64,000 bases of DNA. It comes from Pseudonocardia oceani. GTDB taxonomy: Bacteria > Actinomycetota > Actinomycetes > Mycobacteriales > Pseudonocardiaceae. A program made the translations under genes and the position numbers. Position 1 is the first letter of the stretch. The number at the start of each line of letters is the position of its first letter. The stretch is taken from the NCBI RefSeq assembly GCF_019263585.2, contig NZ_JADQDF010000001.1, positions 3,596,001-3,660,000 of the forward strand, in the 5' to 3' direction. Of this stretch, positions 48,720-57,379 are shown piece by piece. The notes under the pieces were generated by a model, which had not been told where the DNA came from, searched no databases, and saw only the letters and a program-made list of their open reading frames with translations.

Positions 48720-48896
48720 GACGGCCCGGTCGTACGGACCGCCGGAGACGACCCGGGCGTCGCGGGGGGGCGGCGGCGAGGACCGCGGGACGAGACGTCG
48801 GACAGGCCCGGACGGGTCATGGCGCTGGTGTTACCCCTGGCCGGACACGTGAAACGGTCGCGGTGGTGGACCCGGCGGCACCCGGGCGCGGACAGG
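48720..48896. other. Short intergenic region
   Basis: About 175 bp that must hold the exchanger promoter and the end of the HtrA-like transcript. I see no clear hairpin or operator. Confidence 0.35.
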
Positions 48897-49919
48897 TCAG
48901 GACATCGGCTCCGTGCCGACCGTCAGTTGCAGGTCCACCTGCGTTCCCTCACGCACCACGGAGACGCCGACCTCGCGGCCGGGCTCGGTGTCGCGGAGGG
49001 TGCCGAGCACGTCCTCGATCGAGGTGATCGCCGTCCCGGCGAGCTCGACGATCACGTCACCGGGCTCGACGCCCGCCGTGGCGGCCGGGCCGCCCTGGGC
49101 GACGGCTGTCACGAGTGCTCCCCCCTCCGCGGCCACACCGAGACCCTCGCGCAGCTCCGGGGTGAGCGGGGCGAGGCGGACGCCCAGGTAGGGGTGGACG
49201 GCGACACCGTCGGCGAGCAGCTGTTCGGCGATGTCGACAGCGGTCGAGGCCGGGATGGCGAACCCGATCGAGACCGCGCCCACGGAGGGGGGGATGTAGG
49301 CCTCGTTGATGCCGATGACGCGCCCGGTCGCGTCGAGCAGTGCGCCGCCGGAGTTGCCGGGGGAGATCGCGGCGTCGACCTGGATGAGGTCGACGAGGGC
49401 GCGGGACTGCGCAGCGGATCCGGGGATCTGCCTGTCCAGCCCGGACACGATGCCGGACGTGACCGAGCCCTCGAAGCCCAGCGGGCTGCCGATCGCCAGC
49501 ACCTCCTCGCCGGGCCGGGGCAGCGCCGTGCGGTACTCGGGGACAGGGAGGCCGGTGCGCTCCGTGCGCACGACGGCGAGGTCGGTGATCCGGTCGGTCG
49601 CGAGCACCGTGCCGGGGGAGGAGGTGCCGTCGGCATAGTCGATCACGACGTCGGTGGCGTCGCCGACGACGTGCTGGTTCGTCAACACGACGTCCTCGCG
49701 GTAGACGACCCCGCTCCCCGCACCCTGCTCGGTGCGGACGGTGACCACGCTCGGGGCCAGGCGGGCCACGACGTCGGCCGTGCTGACGCCCGCCGGACCC
49801 GTCGGGGTGGGGGCGGTCGGGGCGGGGGCGGGCGGGGCGGGGTCGGCCGGGGTGGGGGTCGTGCAGCCGGTCAGGACGGCGGCGAGCGCCACGACGGCCA
49901 GTGCGCGCCTACTCGTCAT
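48897..49919 (-). CDS. HtrA-like serine protease, lipoprotein form
   Basis: A 340-residue trypsin-PDZ protease anchored by lipid: MTSRRALAVVALAAVLTGCT at the start with the lipobox Cys, then a Pro-rich linker. Catalytic His in VLTNQHVVGD, Asp in ITDLAVVRTE, Ser in ISPGNSGGALLD, followed by the PDZ domain (AGVEPGDVIVELAGTAITSI). It differs from pepD in having a lipobox rather than a membrane helix. ATG 49919 begins the signal; the upstream gene's 3' end overlaps it by 11 bp, so the two are one transcript. Confidence 0.93.
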   Translation of the reverse strand: MTSRRALAVVALAAVLTGCTTPTPADPAPPAPAPTAPTPTGPAGVSTADVVARLAPSVVTVRTEQGAGSGVVYREDVVLTNQHVVGDATDVVIDYADGTSSPGTVLATDRITDLAVVRTERTGLPVPEYRTALPRPGEEVLAIGSPLGFEGSVTSGIVSGLDRQIPGSAAQSRALVDLIQVDAAISPGNSGGALLDATGRVIGINEAYIPPSVGAVSIGFAIPASTAVDIAEQLLADGVAVHPYLGVRLAPLTPELREGLGVAAEGGALVTAVAQGGPAATAGVEPGDVIVELAGTAITSIEDVLGTLRDTEPGREVGVSVVREGTQVDLQLTVGTEPMS

Positions 49920-50535
49920 CGGGCACCACCCCGGGTCCGGGGCCGGTCCCGAGGACCGCCGGGTCGTCCTCGGGCTCGTAGGCACGGGGCGGCAGGACGG
50001 CGGGGTTCTCCACACCCACCTGCAGCGCCAGCTCGCCCGCCTCCGCGAACGTGAGGACCACCGGGTAGGTGAGACCGGCCCGGATCGGTGCGGTGAGCCC
50101 CTCGAGCACGATGTCCACCTCGCGGGCGCCCTCCCGGCTGATCGACGAGACCGGCCCGTCGTAACCGGCCACGAGCTGCTGCCCGTCGGACAGCGTGGCG
50201 TCGCCGACGACCAGCCCGGACGTCGCGATGGGGCTGGACACCGCGACGAGCCGGTCCGCCCCGCCCAGGCCGGCGTCGTCCTCGTTGATGATCGTGACCT
50301 GGAGCGGCACGTCCGCGCCCACCGCGTAGACCTCGTCGCCGACCACCGGATCGGACCAGACGAACTGCATATCCCTGACCTGGACCTGTCCGACCTCCCC
50401 GACCGTTCCCGGAGAGGACGTCACCTGCTCCGCCGTGCCCGCCACCTGGCCGGCGCCGCAACCCGCGGCCCCGGCCACCAGGACGGCGCCGAGCGTGAGC
50501 GTCACGGCCCAGGGCGGCCTGCGCTGTGTTCCCAT
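49909..50535 (-). CDS. LpqE/PCu(A)C-like lipoprotein
   Basis: A 208-residue lipoprotein with lipobox GAAGCGAG. The fold reads VQVRDMQFVWSDPVVGDEVY, VPLQVTIINEDDAGLGGADR, LVAVSSPIATSG and LEGLTAPIRAGLTYPVVLTF, like mycobacterial LpqE and the PCu(A)C copper chaperones. The copper-binding His and Met residues of true PCu(A)C are not evident, so copper binding is doubtful. The 3' end overlaps the HtrA-like gene by 11 bp. Confidence 0.8.
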   Translation of the reverse strand: MGTQRRPPWAVTLTLGAVLVAGAAGCGAGQVAGTAEQVTSSPGTVGEVGQVQVRDMQFVWSDPVVGDEVYAVGADVPLQVTIINEDDAGLGGADRLVAVSSPIATSGLVVGDATLSDGQQLVAGYDGPVSSISREGAREVDIVLEGLTAPIRAGLTYPVVLTFAEAGELALQVGVENPAVLPPRAYEPEDDPAVLGTGPGPGVVPDDE

Positions 50536-50594
50536 ACGTCCCGATTACCCGTGCCTGTCCCGATTACCCGCGTCGGTGCGTGGTAGTCACAGGC

Positions 50595-51035
50595 ATGGGA
50601 GCGATGTCGGGCCGCGGCCGGGGTGCCCTCGTGGCCGCTGCCTGCGCCGCAGTCCTCACCGGGTGCGGGGACGACGCCGGGACGGCCGGACCCGAACAGG
50701 GCGTGACCGTCGGCGAGGTGCAGGAGGCGCAGAACTTCTACGAGGGGGAGTACCTCGGGCAGCGCGTCACCGTGAGCGCCGAGGTGACCGACGTCCTCGA
50801 CCCGCGCCACCTCGAGCTCGCGGGTCGGGACTACGGGGAGGACAGCCTGCTGGTGCGCACGACCGGACCTGTCGACGCCATCCAGGGGCAGGTGGTCCGC
50901 GTGGTCGGCACCGTCGGCCAGTACCACCTGTTCCGGGAGAACGAGGGGCCGCCTCCGGTCCAGTACGACATGTACGAGGAGTACGAGACCGAGGCCTACC
51001 TCTACGACGCGACCGTCGAAGTGCTCGGCAGCTGA
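50595..51035 (+). CDS. Small lipoprotein, OB-fold-like
   Basis: A 146-residue lipoprotein: lipobox CAAVLTGCGD, then VGEVQEAQNFYEGEYLGQRV, TVSAEVTDVLDPRHLELAGR and IQGQVVRVVGTVGQYHLFRE. The pattern of a short beta-barrel (VTVSAEV, VVRVVGTV) is like an OB-fold nucleic-acid or ligand-binding domain, used here outside the cell. Function unknown. It is divergent from the LpqE-like gene with 59 bp between starts. ATG 50595 or 50604. Confidence 0.75.
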   Translation: MGAMSGRGRGALVAAACAAVLTGCGDDAGTAGPEQGVTVGEVQEAQNFYEGEYLGQRVTVSAEVTDVLDPRHLELAGRDYGEDSLLVRTTGPVDAIQGQVVRVVGTVGQYHLFRENEGPPPVQYDMYEEYETEAYLYDATVEVLGS

Positions 51036-51105
51036 CGCCGCCCGGCGGCGGGTGGTGTGGCGGCCGGCACGCCGGTCGATGCCGTGGCCTGTCTAGGCTC
51101 CCGGG

Positions 51106-51663
51106 ATGACGACCCTGCGCCGTGCACTGGTCCTCGCGGCGCTGGGGGTACTGGCGGCGCTGCTCGCCGGGCTCGCGGTGCTCGACCCCTTCCACCTGCG
51201 CCACGTGCGGTGGTTCGTCGCGGGCACGGTGCTGCTGACGATCCTGCTGGTCACGATCGCGCTGACGGTGGCCGTGAAGCTCTGGTTCGCCCGGCTGATC
51301 GTGCTGGTGCTCGGCGGGATCGCCGCCGTCGGCTGGGGCATCACCGCCTGGCTCGCGATCGACCTCGACGAGCCCGGCGCGGTGGTGTCGGAGGTGGCGT
51401 CGGGCGACCAGCGGCTCGTCGTGCTGGAGGGGGCGGCGTTCACGATCGACCCGGTGCACCGCGTCGTCCTGCGGGCCGGCGACGGGCCGTTCGAGCAGGA
51501 GTCGCCGGTGTGGGAGGGCGTGCCGGAGGGCGGCGCGCCGGACGCGGTGGCGTTCCGCGGGACCGACGAGGTCGAGGTGCGCGTCGGGTCGTGCGCGTTC
51601 GTCTCGCGCGTGGAGGCCGGGACGCTGCTGGTCGACCCGGTGCACCGCGGCGCCACCTGCTGA
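51106..51663 (+). CDS. Membrane protein of unknown function
   Basis: A 185-residue protein with three membrane segments (ALVLAALGVLAALLAGLAVL, FVAGTVLLTILLVTIALTVA, LIVLVLGGIAAVGWGITAWL) and a C-terminal domain of about 85 residues facing outward (QRLVVLEGAAFTIDPVHRVV, DEVEVRVGSCAFVSRVEA). I do not recognise a named family. Two Cys (VGSCAF and terminal ATC) could pair. It stands alone between the lipoprotein and the EamA transporter. Confidence 0.75.
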   Translation: MTTLRRALVLAALGVLAALLAGLAVLDPFHLRHVRWFVAGTVLLTILLVTIALTVAVKLWFARLIVLVLGGIAAVGWGITAWLAIDLDEPGAVVSEVASGDQRLVVLEGAAFTIDPVHRVVLRAGDGPFEQESPVWEGVPEGGAPDAVAFRGTDEVEVRVGSCAFVSRVEAGTLLVDPVHRGATC

Positions 51664-51696
51664 TCGGCCGCGCTGGCCGGTGCGACACTCGGCGTC

Positions 51697-52542
51697 GTGC
51701 CCGCCGCCGTCGCCCTGCCCGCCGCCCTCGCCTACGGGGTCGCCGACTTCGCCGGTGGTCTCGCCGCCCGGCGCGCCGCCGTCCTCGCCGTCACGGCGGG
51801 CGCGCAGTTCCTGGGGCTGCTCGCGCTGGTCCCGGCGGTACTCCTGGTGCCCGGCGAGCCGTCGGCCGCGGCGCTGGGGACGGGGGCGCTCGCGGGGATC
51901 GCCGGGGCGTCCGGGCTGCTGCTGTACTTCCGCGGGCTCGCCGTCGGGCCGATGGGGGTGGTCGCGCCGCTGTCGGCCGTGGTCGGGGCCGGGCTGCCGC
52001 TGCTCGTCGGGCTGGCGGGCGGCGAGCGCCTCGGCGCGGCCGCCGTCACCGGGCTCGTCGTCGCGCTGGCGGCGATCGTGCTGGCAACCGGGGGCACGCG
52101 CGACGCCGTCGCCGTCCGCGGGATCCTGCTCGGGCTCGCGTCCGGGGCCGGGTTCGGGCTGTTCTTCGTGGGTCTCGACGCCACGCCCGAGGGCTCCGGG
52201 CTGTGGCCGCTGCTGGCCGGGCGCGTGGTGTCGGTGACGCTGCTCGTGCTGCTCATCGCCGGGCTGTGCGTCCGGCTGGGGCGCGAGCGGGCGCTGGGGC
52301 GCGGGACGCGCGGGGTGGTGGTGCTCGTCGCCGTCAGCGGGGTGTTCGACTCGCTGGCCAACGTGCTGTTCCTGCTGGCCACGCGGCTGGGCGACCTGGG
52401 CGTCAGCGCCGTGCTCGTCTCGCTCTACCCCGTGGTCGTGGTCCTGCTCGCGCGCGTGGTGCTGCACGAGCGGCTCACAGCCGCCCAGATGGCCGGCGCG
52501 GGGCTCGCCCTGACCGCCAGCGCGCTGCTCGCACGGGGGTGA
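51697..52542 (+). CDS. EamA/DMT-family transporter
   Basis: A 281-residue integral membrane protein of the drug/metabolite transporter group with ten helices in two EamA repeats (GVADFAGGLAARRAAVLAVT and LLYFRGLAVGPMGVVAPLSA; VSGVFDSLANVLFLLATRLG and VLHERLTAAQMAGAGLALTA). Probably exports small metabolites. GTG start 34 bp after the preceding gene; convergent with pmt, 4 bp between stops. Confidence 0.88.
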   Translation: MPAAVALPAALAYGVADFAGGLAARRAAVLAVTAGAQFLGLLALVPAVLLVPGEPSAAALGTGALAGIAGASGLLLYFRGLAVGPMGVVAPLSAVVGAGLPLLVGLAGGERLGAAAVTGLVVALAAIVLATGGTRDAVAVRGILLGLASGAGFGLFFVGLDATPEGSGLWPLLAGRVVSVTLLVLLIAGLCVRLGRERALGRGTRGVVVLVAVSGVFDSLANVLFLLATRLGDLGVSAVLVSLYPVVVVLLARVVLHERLTAAQMAGAGLALTASALLARG

Positions 52543-52546
52543 GCGG

Positions 52547-54151
52547 TCAGCCCTTGGCCCGCCACGACGGCAGCCAGAGCTGGGCGTCCCACATCTCCTG
52601 GGTGATCGGCAGGCCGTTCATGATCGGCCACATCCAGGCGAAGTTGGCGACGACGAGCCCCACCCACAGCCCGACGAGCAGCACCCCGGTCTGGCGGCGC
52701 TCGCGCGGCGCGGTCGACCGCCCGAGCATCTCGCCCATCACGAGCACCGTGCCCAGCACCAGGAACGGCACGACGGGTGTCATGTAGAAGAAGTACATCT
52801 GCCGGTCGATGTTGAACAGCCACGGCACGATGCCGGCGCCGTACCCGACGAGGACGGCGGCGTAGCGCCAGTCGTGGCGGGTGATGACGCGCCAGAGCGC
52901 CCAGCCGAGCACGCCGAACGCGGGCCACCAGAGCGCGGGGGTGCCGATGAGCATGACGGCGCTGATGCAGTCGTCGGTGCCGCAGCCGGTGACCTGGTCG
53001 CCCGAGGCGAAGTAGTAGAGCATCGGGCGCAGCCCCATCGGCCACGACCAGGGCTTCGACTCCCACGGGTGCTCGCCGCTGACGGCCGTGGTCAGGCCGG
53101 CGTGGAAGTCGAGGACCTGCCCGCTGTAGTAGGCCAGCGCGCGCAGGGCGGGCGGCAGGAACGCGGGGCCGGAGGAGGCGTAGCGGTCGATCGCGGTCTC
53201 GTTGCCGAACCAGGCCCACCAGCCGGCGAGGTAGGCGAGCACCGGCACGAGCGCGAGCGCCCACAGCGCGGGCCCGAGGTCGCGGACGATCGTGCCCTTC
53301 CACGGCCGCTCGACGCCCGCGGTCCGGCGCGCGGTGAGGTCCCAGAGCACGGCGAGCACGGCGAACGCGGCCAGCCAGTACAGCCCCGACCACTTGACCG
53401 CGCACCCCAGCCCGAGCAGCACGCCGGTGGCCAGGCGCCACCAGCGCCAGCCCAGCCGCGGGCCGTTGGGGCTGTCGCCGATCCGCCCCTGGGCGACGAC
53501 GAGCGCCATCCGCTCGCGGACGTCGTCGCGGTCGCGGAGCAGGGTGGCGAACGCGGCGAGGACGAACAGCGCCGCGAAGGCGTCGAGCATGCCCATGCGG
53601 GACTGGACGTGCGAGAGCCCGTCGCAGATCAGCAGGACGCCAGCGATCGCGCCGAGCAGCGTCGAGCGCGTCAGCCGCCGCGCGACCCGCACGATCAGCA
53701 GCACGGCGAGCGTGCCGGAGAACGCGGCCGCGGCGCGCCAGCCGAAGCCGTCGTAGCCGAAGAGGAACTCGCCCAGTGCGATGAGCTGCTTGCCCAGCGG
53801 CGGGTGCACGATGAGCTCGAAGCCCGGGTTGTCCTCGACGCCGCCGTTGCGCAGCATCTGCCAGGCCTGCGGGACGTAGTGCTTCTCGTCGAAGACCGGC
53901 GTGCCGCCGTCGGTGATCCGGCCCAGGTCGGTGAAGCGGACGACGAGCGCCACCAGTGCGAGGGTGATCGCGACGATCCAGCCGCGGACGCGGTCGGTGG
54001 GCGGCGGGGGGCCCAGGCTGGCGGGCGACACCGGCGGCGCGGGGGCCAGCGGCGGCTCCTGACCGAGCGGGTGGCTGCCCGGCGTCGGCTCGCGGTCGTC
54101 GACCGGCACCGTCGCCACGCGGCGCCGCACGGCCACGGAACGGTCGGTCAC
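52547..54151 (-). CDS. pmt: Protein O-mannosyltransferase (GT39, Pmt)
   Basis: A 534-residue polyprenyl-phosphate-mannose:protein mannosyltransferase, equivalent to Rv1002c. Ten or eleven membrane helices; the catalytic loop carries FDEKHYVPQAWQMLR with the essential Asp-Glu and the long loop HPPLGKQLIALGEFLFGYD. LSHVQSRMGMLDAFAALF matches GT39. It glycosylates exported proteins during Sec translocation. It is divergent from rsmI, as in M. tuberculosis. GTG start; the cytoplasmic N-terminus is Pro-rich. Confidence 0.95.
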   Translation of the reverse strand: MTDRSVAVRRRVATVPVDDREPTPGSHPLGQEPPLAPAPPVSPASLGPPPPTDRVRGWIVAITLALVALVVRFTDLGRITDGGTPVFDEKHYVPQAWQMLRNGGVEDNPGFELIVHPPLGKQLIALGEFLFGYDGFGWRAAAAFSGTLAVLLIVRVARRLTRSTLLGAIAGVLLICDGLSHVQSRMGMLDAFAALFVLAAFATLLRDRDDVRERMALVVAQGRIGDSPNGPRLGWRWWRLATGVLLGLGCAVKWSGLYWLAAFAVLAVLWDLTARRTAGVERPWKGTIVRDLGPALWALALVPVLAYLAGWWAWFGNETAIDRYASSGPAFLPPALRALAYYSGQVLDFHAGLTTAVSGEHPWESKPWSWPMGLRPMLYYFASGDQVTGCGTDDCISAVMLIGTPALWWPAFGVLGWALWRVITRHDWRYAAVLVGYGAGIVPWLFNIDRQMYFFYMTPVVPFLVLGTVLVMGEMLGRSTAPRERRQTGVLLVGLWVGLVVANFAWMWPIMNGLPITQEMWDAQLWLPSWRAKG

Positions 54152-54186
54152 CCGTGCGATCGTAGGCCGCTCGTAGGGTGGGCGGC

Positions 54187-55050
54187 ATGGCGACCGACGC
54201 GGCGGACCCCTCCGGACCCGGCGGGGTGCTGCTCGTGGCGGCCACGCCGCTCGGCGACGCGCGCGACGCGTCGGCGCGCCTGGTCGACGCGATCGCCTCC
54301 GCCGACGTGGTGGCGGCGGAGGACACGCGCCGCTTCCGGTCGCTGGCGGCGGCGCTCGGCGTCGCCGTGGCGGGGAAGGTGATCAGCCACTACGACGCCG
54401 TCGAGGCCGCCCGCCTGCCCGGCCTGCTCGACGACGTGCGCGGCGGCCGCACCGTCCTGCTGGTGTCCGACGCCGGGATGCCCGCGGTGTCCGACCCGGG
54501 CTACCGGCTCGTCGCCGCCGCCGCGGCCGAGGGGCTGCCGGTGACGTGCCTGCCCGGGCCCTCGGCCGTGACGACCGCGCTGGTGCTGTCCGGCCTGCCC
54601 GTCGAGCGGTTCTGCTTCGAGGGGTTCGCGCCGCGCCGCGGGGGCGAGCGGACGCGCTGGCTGCAGACCCTCGCCGCCGAGCCCCGGGCCGCGGTGTTCT
54701 TCGAGTCGCCGCACCGCCTGGCCGACACCCTCGCCGCCGCCGTCGCCGTCCTGGGCCCCGACCGCCGCGCCGCGGTGTGCCGGGAGCTGACGAAGAAGCA
54801 CGAGGAGGTGCTGCGCGGCCCGCTCTCCGAGCTCGCGGCGTGGGCGGAGGAGGGGCCGGTGCGCGGGGAGGTCACCGTCGTCCTGGCCGGCGCCGCCCCC
54901 ACCGCCGCCCCGACGGTCGAGTCCCTGGTCGGGGCGGTGCAGGAGCGGGTGAACGAGGGGGAGCGGCTGAAGACGGTCGTCGCGGAGGTGGCGGAGGCGG
55001 CGGGGGTGCCGAAGCGGGAGCTGTACGCGGCCACGCTCGCCGCCCGCTGA
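54187..55050 (+). CDS. rsmI: 16S rRNA 2'-O-ribose C1402 methyltransferase RsmI
   Basis: A 287-residue tetrapyrrole-methylase-fold enzyme that methylates C1402 of 16S rRNA. Marks: VLLVAATPLGDARDASARLV, VAAEDTRRFRSL, TVLLVSDAGMPAVSDPGYRL, LPGPSAVTTALVLSGLP, FEGFAPRRGGERTRWLQTLA, REL TKKHEEVLRG stretch. Equivalent to Rv1003. ATG 54187 is used; GTG 54178 is in frame. The stop is followed by a C-rich low-complexity run. Confidence 0.95.
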   Translation: MATDAADPSGPGGVLLVAATPLGDARDASARLVDAIASADVVAAEDTRRFRSLAAALGVAVAGKVISHYDAVEAARLPGLLDDVRGGRTVLLVSDAGMPAVSDPGYRLVAAAAAEGLPVTCLPGPSAVTTALVLSGLPVERFCFEGFAPRRGGERTRWLQTLAAEPRAAVFFESPHRLADTLAAAVAVLGPDRRAAVCRELTKKHEEVLRGPLSELAAWAEEGPVRGEVTVVLAGAAPTAAPTVESLVGAVQERVNEGERLKTVVAEVAEAAGVPKRELYAATLAAR

Positions 55051-55565
55051 CCCGGCCCCGGCCCCGGCCCCAGCCCCAGGCCCCAGCCCAGCCCACCACC
55101 CACCCCCCTCCGACGAGTGTGCCGTCGACCCCGGCGAGTGTGCCGCCGGTGCCCCGGGGTGTTGGCCGATTCCGCGCGCCGCGGCTGTACGCGTTCGGCA
55201 ACCTCGGCGTGCGGGAACGGCGAACTCGCGGGGTGGGGCGTGAAGATCGCTGCGGTCTGCACACCGTGGTCCTCGTCGCGACCAGGGTGTGCGGTGGACG
55301 GAGATCATGGTGCTGGTGATCGCCGTCCGTCGTACCTCACGGTCGTCGCGCCGACGGTGAGGTGCGGGCGGCGACGATCACGACCCGCTGCCGCCGGCGG
55401 GCTCCTCCGCCCCGCCCGCACCACCCCGGCCGCGTTGCGACTGCTGTGCAGGATCGGCCAAGTCGGCGGACGGGAGCGGCAAACTCGCCGGGCGTGTAGC
55501 GCCTACCCCGACTCGGTCGCCAGTAGAGCCCGACTCGCGGGTGGGGGTGGGGGTGGGGGTGGGGG
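55051..55565. other. Intergenic region with simple repeats
   Basis: About 515 bp between the convergent rsmI and antiporter genes. It begins with a C-rich run (about 55052-55110), has two CGAGTGTGCCG units (55116, 55135) and two related stretches (GGGAACGGCGAACTCGC near 55213; GGGAGCGGCAAACTCGC near 55472), and ends with four GGGGGT units (55540-55567). No gene is seen. Confidence 0.7.
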
Positions 55566-56759
55566 TCAGGCGCCGGCCGTGGGGACGGCGGCGGTGCGGC
55601 CCGGCACCACCACCCGCCTCGCCAGGGGCTCCACCACCCGTGCCGCCACCGGGCCGATCACGGCCATGAGCAGGACGTAGGTGGTGGCCAGGGCGGCGAG
55701 TCGGCCGTCGACCGCCGCGTAGCTCACGGCCAGCCCCGCGATGACGATCGAGAACTCCCCGCGCGCCACCAGCGCGGCCCCGGCCCGGGCCCGGCCGAGC
55801 GGGCCGATGCCCTGCCTCCGCGCGGCCCACCAGCCCGTCGCCAGCTTGGTGGCGGTGGTCGACACGGCCAGCACGACGGCCCAGCCGAGCATCGGCGGGA
55901 TCGAGGCCGGGTCGGTGTTGAGGCCGAAGACGACGAAGAAGACCGCGGCGAACAGGTCGCGCAGCGGTTCGAGCAGCCGCGTGGCGTTCTCCGCGGTCGA
56001 GCCGCTGATCGCGATGCCCAGCAGGAACGCCCCGACCGCGGCCGAGACCTGCATCGCCTGCGCGAACCCGGCGACGAGCAGCGCCAGCCCGAGGACCTTG
56101 AGGAGGAAGACCTCGCGGTCGGGGGAGTCGACGAGCGCGGAGACGTAGCGGCCGTACTTCAGCGCCACCAGCAGCACGACGGCGAGCACCGCCACCGACA
56201 CCCCGACGGCGGTGATCCCGCCGATCAGCGACACCCCGATCAGCACCGCGGTGAGAATCGGCAGGTAGACGGCCATCACGAGGTCCTCGAACACGAGGAT
56301 CGAGAGCACGACCGGCGTCTCCCGGTTGCCGAGGCGCCCGAGGTCGGACAGCACCTTCGCGACGATCCCGGACGAGGAGATGTAGGTGACGCCGCCCAGT
56401 ACGAGTGCGCCGACCGGCCCCCACCCCAGCACCAGTGCGACGGCGACGCCGGGCGCGGCGTTGAGCACGATGTCGAGCAGCCCCGCGGTCCACGAGCGCT
56501 TGAGCCCGGTGACGAGCTCGGCCGCGGAGTACTCCAGCCCGAGCAGCAGGAGCAGCAGTACGACGCCGACCTCGCCGGCCAGCGCGGTGAAGTCCTCGAT
56601 GCCGCCGAGCGGGATGATGCCGCCGGTGCCGAACGCGAGTCCGCCGATCAGGTACAGCGGGATCGGGGAGAGCCCGATCCGCCCGGCGAGGCGGCCCAGG
56701 AGCCCGAGCCCGAAGAAGACGGCCCCCAGCTCGAGCAGTTCCAGCGCGGTGCCCTCCAC
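55566..56759 (-). CDS. khtU: CPA2-type cation:proton antiporter (KhtU-like)
   Basis: A 397-residue membrane antiporter: PLYLIGGLAFGTGGIIPLGG, FTALAGEVGVVLLLLLLGLE, VTYISSSGIVAKVLSDLGRL, VVLSILVFEDLVMAVYLPIL, VGAFLLGIAISGSTAENATR, GAALVARGEFSIVIAGLAVS. The TrkA-C domain is encoded separately by the upstream gene, as in the Bacillus KhtTU K+/H+ efflux system. It starts 4 bp after khtT. K+ specificity is inferred from this pairing. Confidence 0.92.
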   Translation of the reverse strand: MEGTALELLELGAVFFGLGLLGRLAGRIGLSPIPLYLIGGLAFGTGGIIPLGGIEDFTALAGEVGVVLLLLLLGLEYSAAELVTGLKRSWTAGLLDIVLNAAPGVAVALVLGWGPVGALVLGGVTYISSSGIVAKVLSDLGRLGNRETPVVLSILVFEDLVMAVYLPILTAVLIGVSLIGGITAVGVSVAVLAVVLLVALKYGRYVSALVDSPDREVFLLKVLGLALLVAGFAQAMQVSAAVGAFLLGIAISGSTAENATRLLEPLRDLFAAVFFVVFGLNTDPASIPPMLGWAVVLAVSTTATKLATGWWAARRQGIGPLGRARAGAALVARGEFSIVIAGLAVSYAAVDGRLAALATTYVLLMAVIGPVAARVVEPLARRVVVPGRTAAVPTAGA

Positions 56760-56763
56760 GCCG

Positions 56764-57240
56764 TCAGCCCTTCTTCAGGATCGCGACGGCGTTGTCGAGC
56801 CCTTCGGTCGTGCCGACGGTGACCATGAGGTCGCCCGCGGTCAGGGTGAAGTCCGGAGTGGGCGACGGGTGGACCTGGCCCGCGCGCATCACCGCGACGA
56901 CGGACACCCCGGTGCGCGTGCGCAGGGCGGTGTCGCCCAGTGTGCGCCCGTCGAACGGCGGCCCGACCGGGATCTGCCGGGTGTGCAGCCCGGGCAGCTC
57001 CTGCTGCTCGCCGGTGAGCTGTGCGACGAGCTGCGGCGCGCCGAGCAGGTTGGCCAGCGCGCCGGCCTCGTCGGTGGTGAGCGGCAGCTCGGCGAGGCAG
57101 GCGTCCGGGTCGTCGCTCTTGGAGATGATGAGCTCGATCTTGCCGTCGCGGTGCGTGACGACGCCGACGCGCCGCCCGCCGCGCAGCGCGAAGTCCTTGC
57201 GCACCCCGATCCCCGGAAGCGGGGTCACCTCGACGTTCAT
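56764..57240 (-). CDS. khtT: KhtT-like TrkA-C (RCK-C) regulatory protein
   Basis: A 158-residue soluble protein: N-terminal ligand-free domain (TPLPGIGVRKDFALRGGRRV) and C-terminal RCK_C domain (about 80-158: TRQIPVGPPFDGRTLGDTAL, RTGVSVVAVMRAGQVHPSPT, LMVTVGTTEGLDNAVAILKK). KhtT subunits gate KhtU; RCK_C domains of this type bind c-di-AMP in other bacteria. First gene of the two-gene unit. ATG 57240; divergent from zwf with 139 bp between. Confidence 0.9.
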   Translation of the reverse strand: MNVEVTPLPGIGVRKDFALRGGRRVGVVTHRDGKIELIISKSDDPDACLAELPLTTDEAGALANLLGAPQLVAQLTGEQQELPGLHTRQIPVGPPFDGRTLGDTALRTRTGVSVVAVMRAGQVHPSPTPDFTLTAGDLMVTVGTTEGLDNAVAILKKG

Positions 57241-57379
57241 GTGTCCAAGGCTAGCCGTTGCCTCGTCCGAACCCGTCGTGGCGAGTGCCCGGGCGACCCG
57301 GGCCGCGGAGAGCAACCACGTCATCGTGGCGGAGCCCACCTGGCGGGTTCGGGCGCGCGGCCCGCGGGTACGGATCACC

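Noticed and set aside
49909..50535. True copper chaperone (PCu(A)C) call.
   Set aside because: The His/Met copper ligands expected for that family are not evident; LpqE-like is safer.
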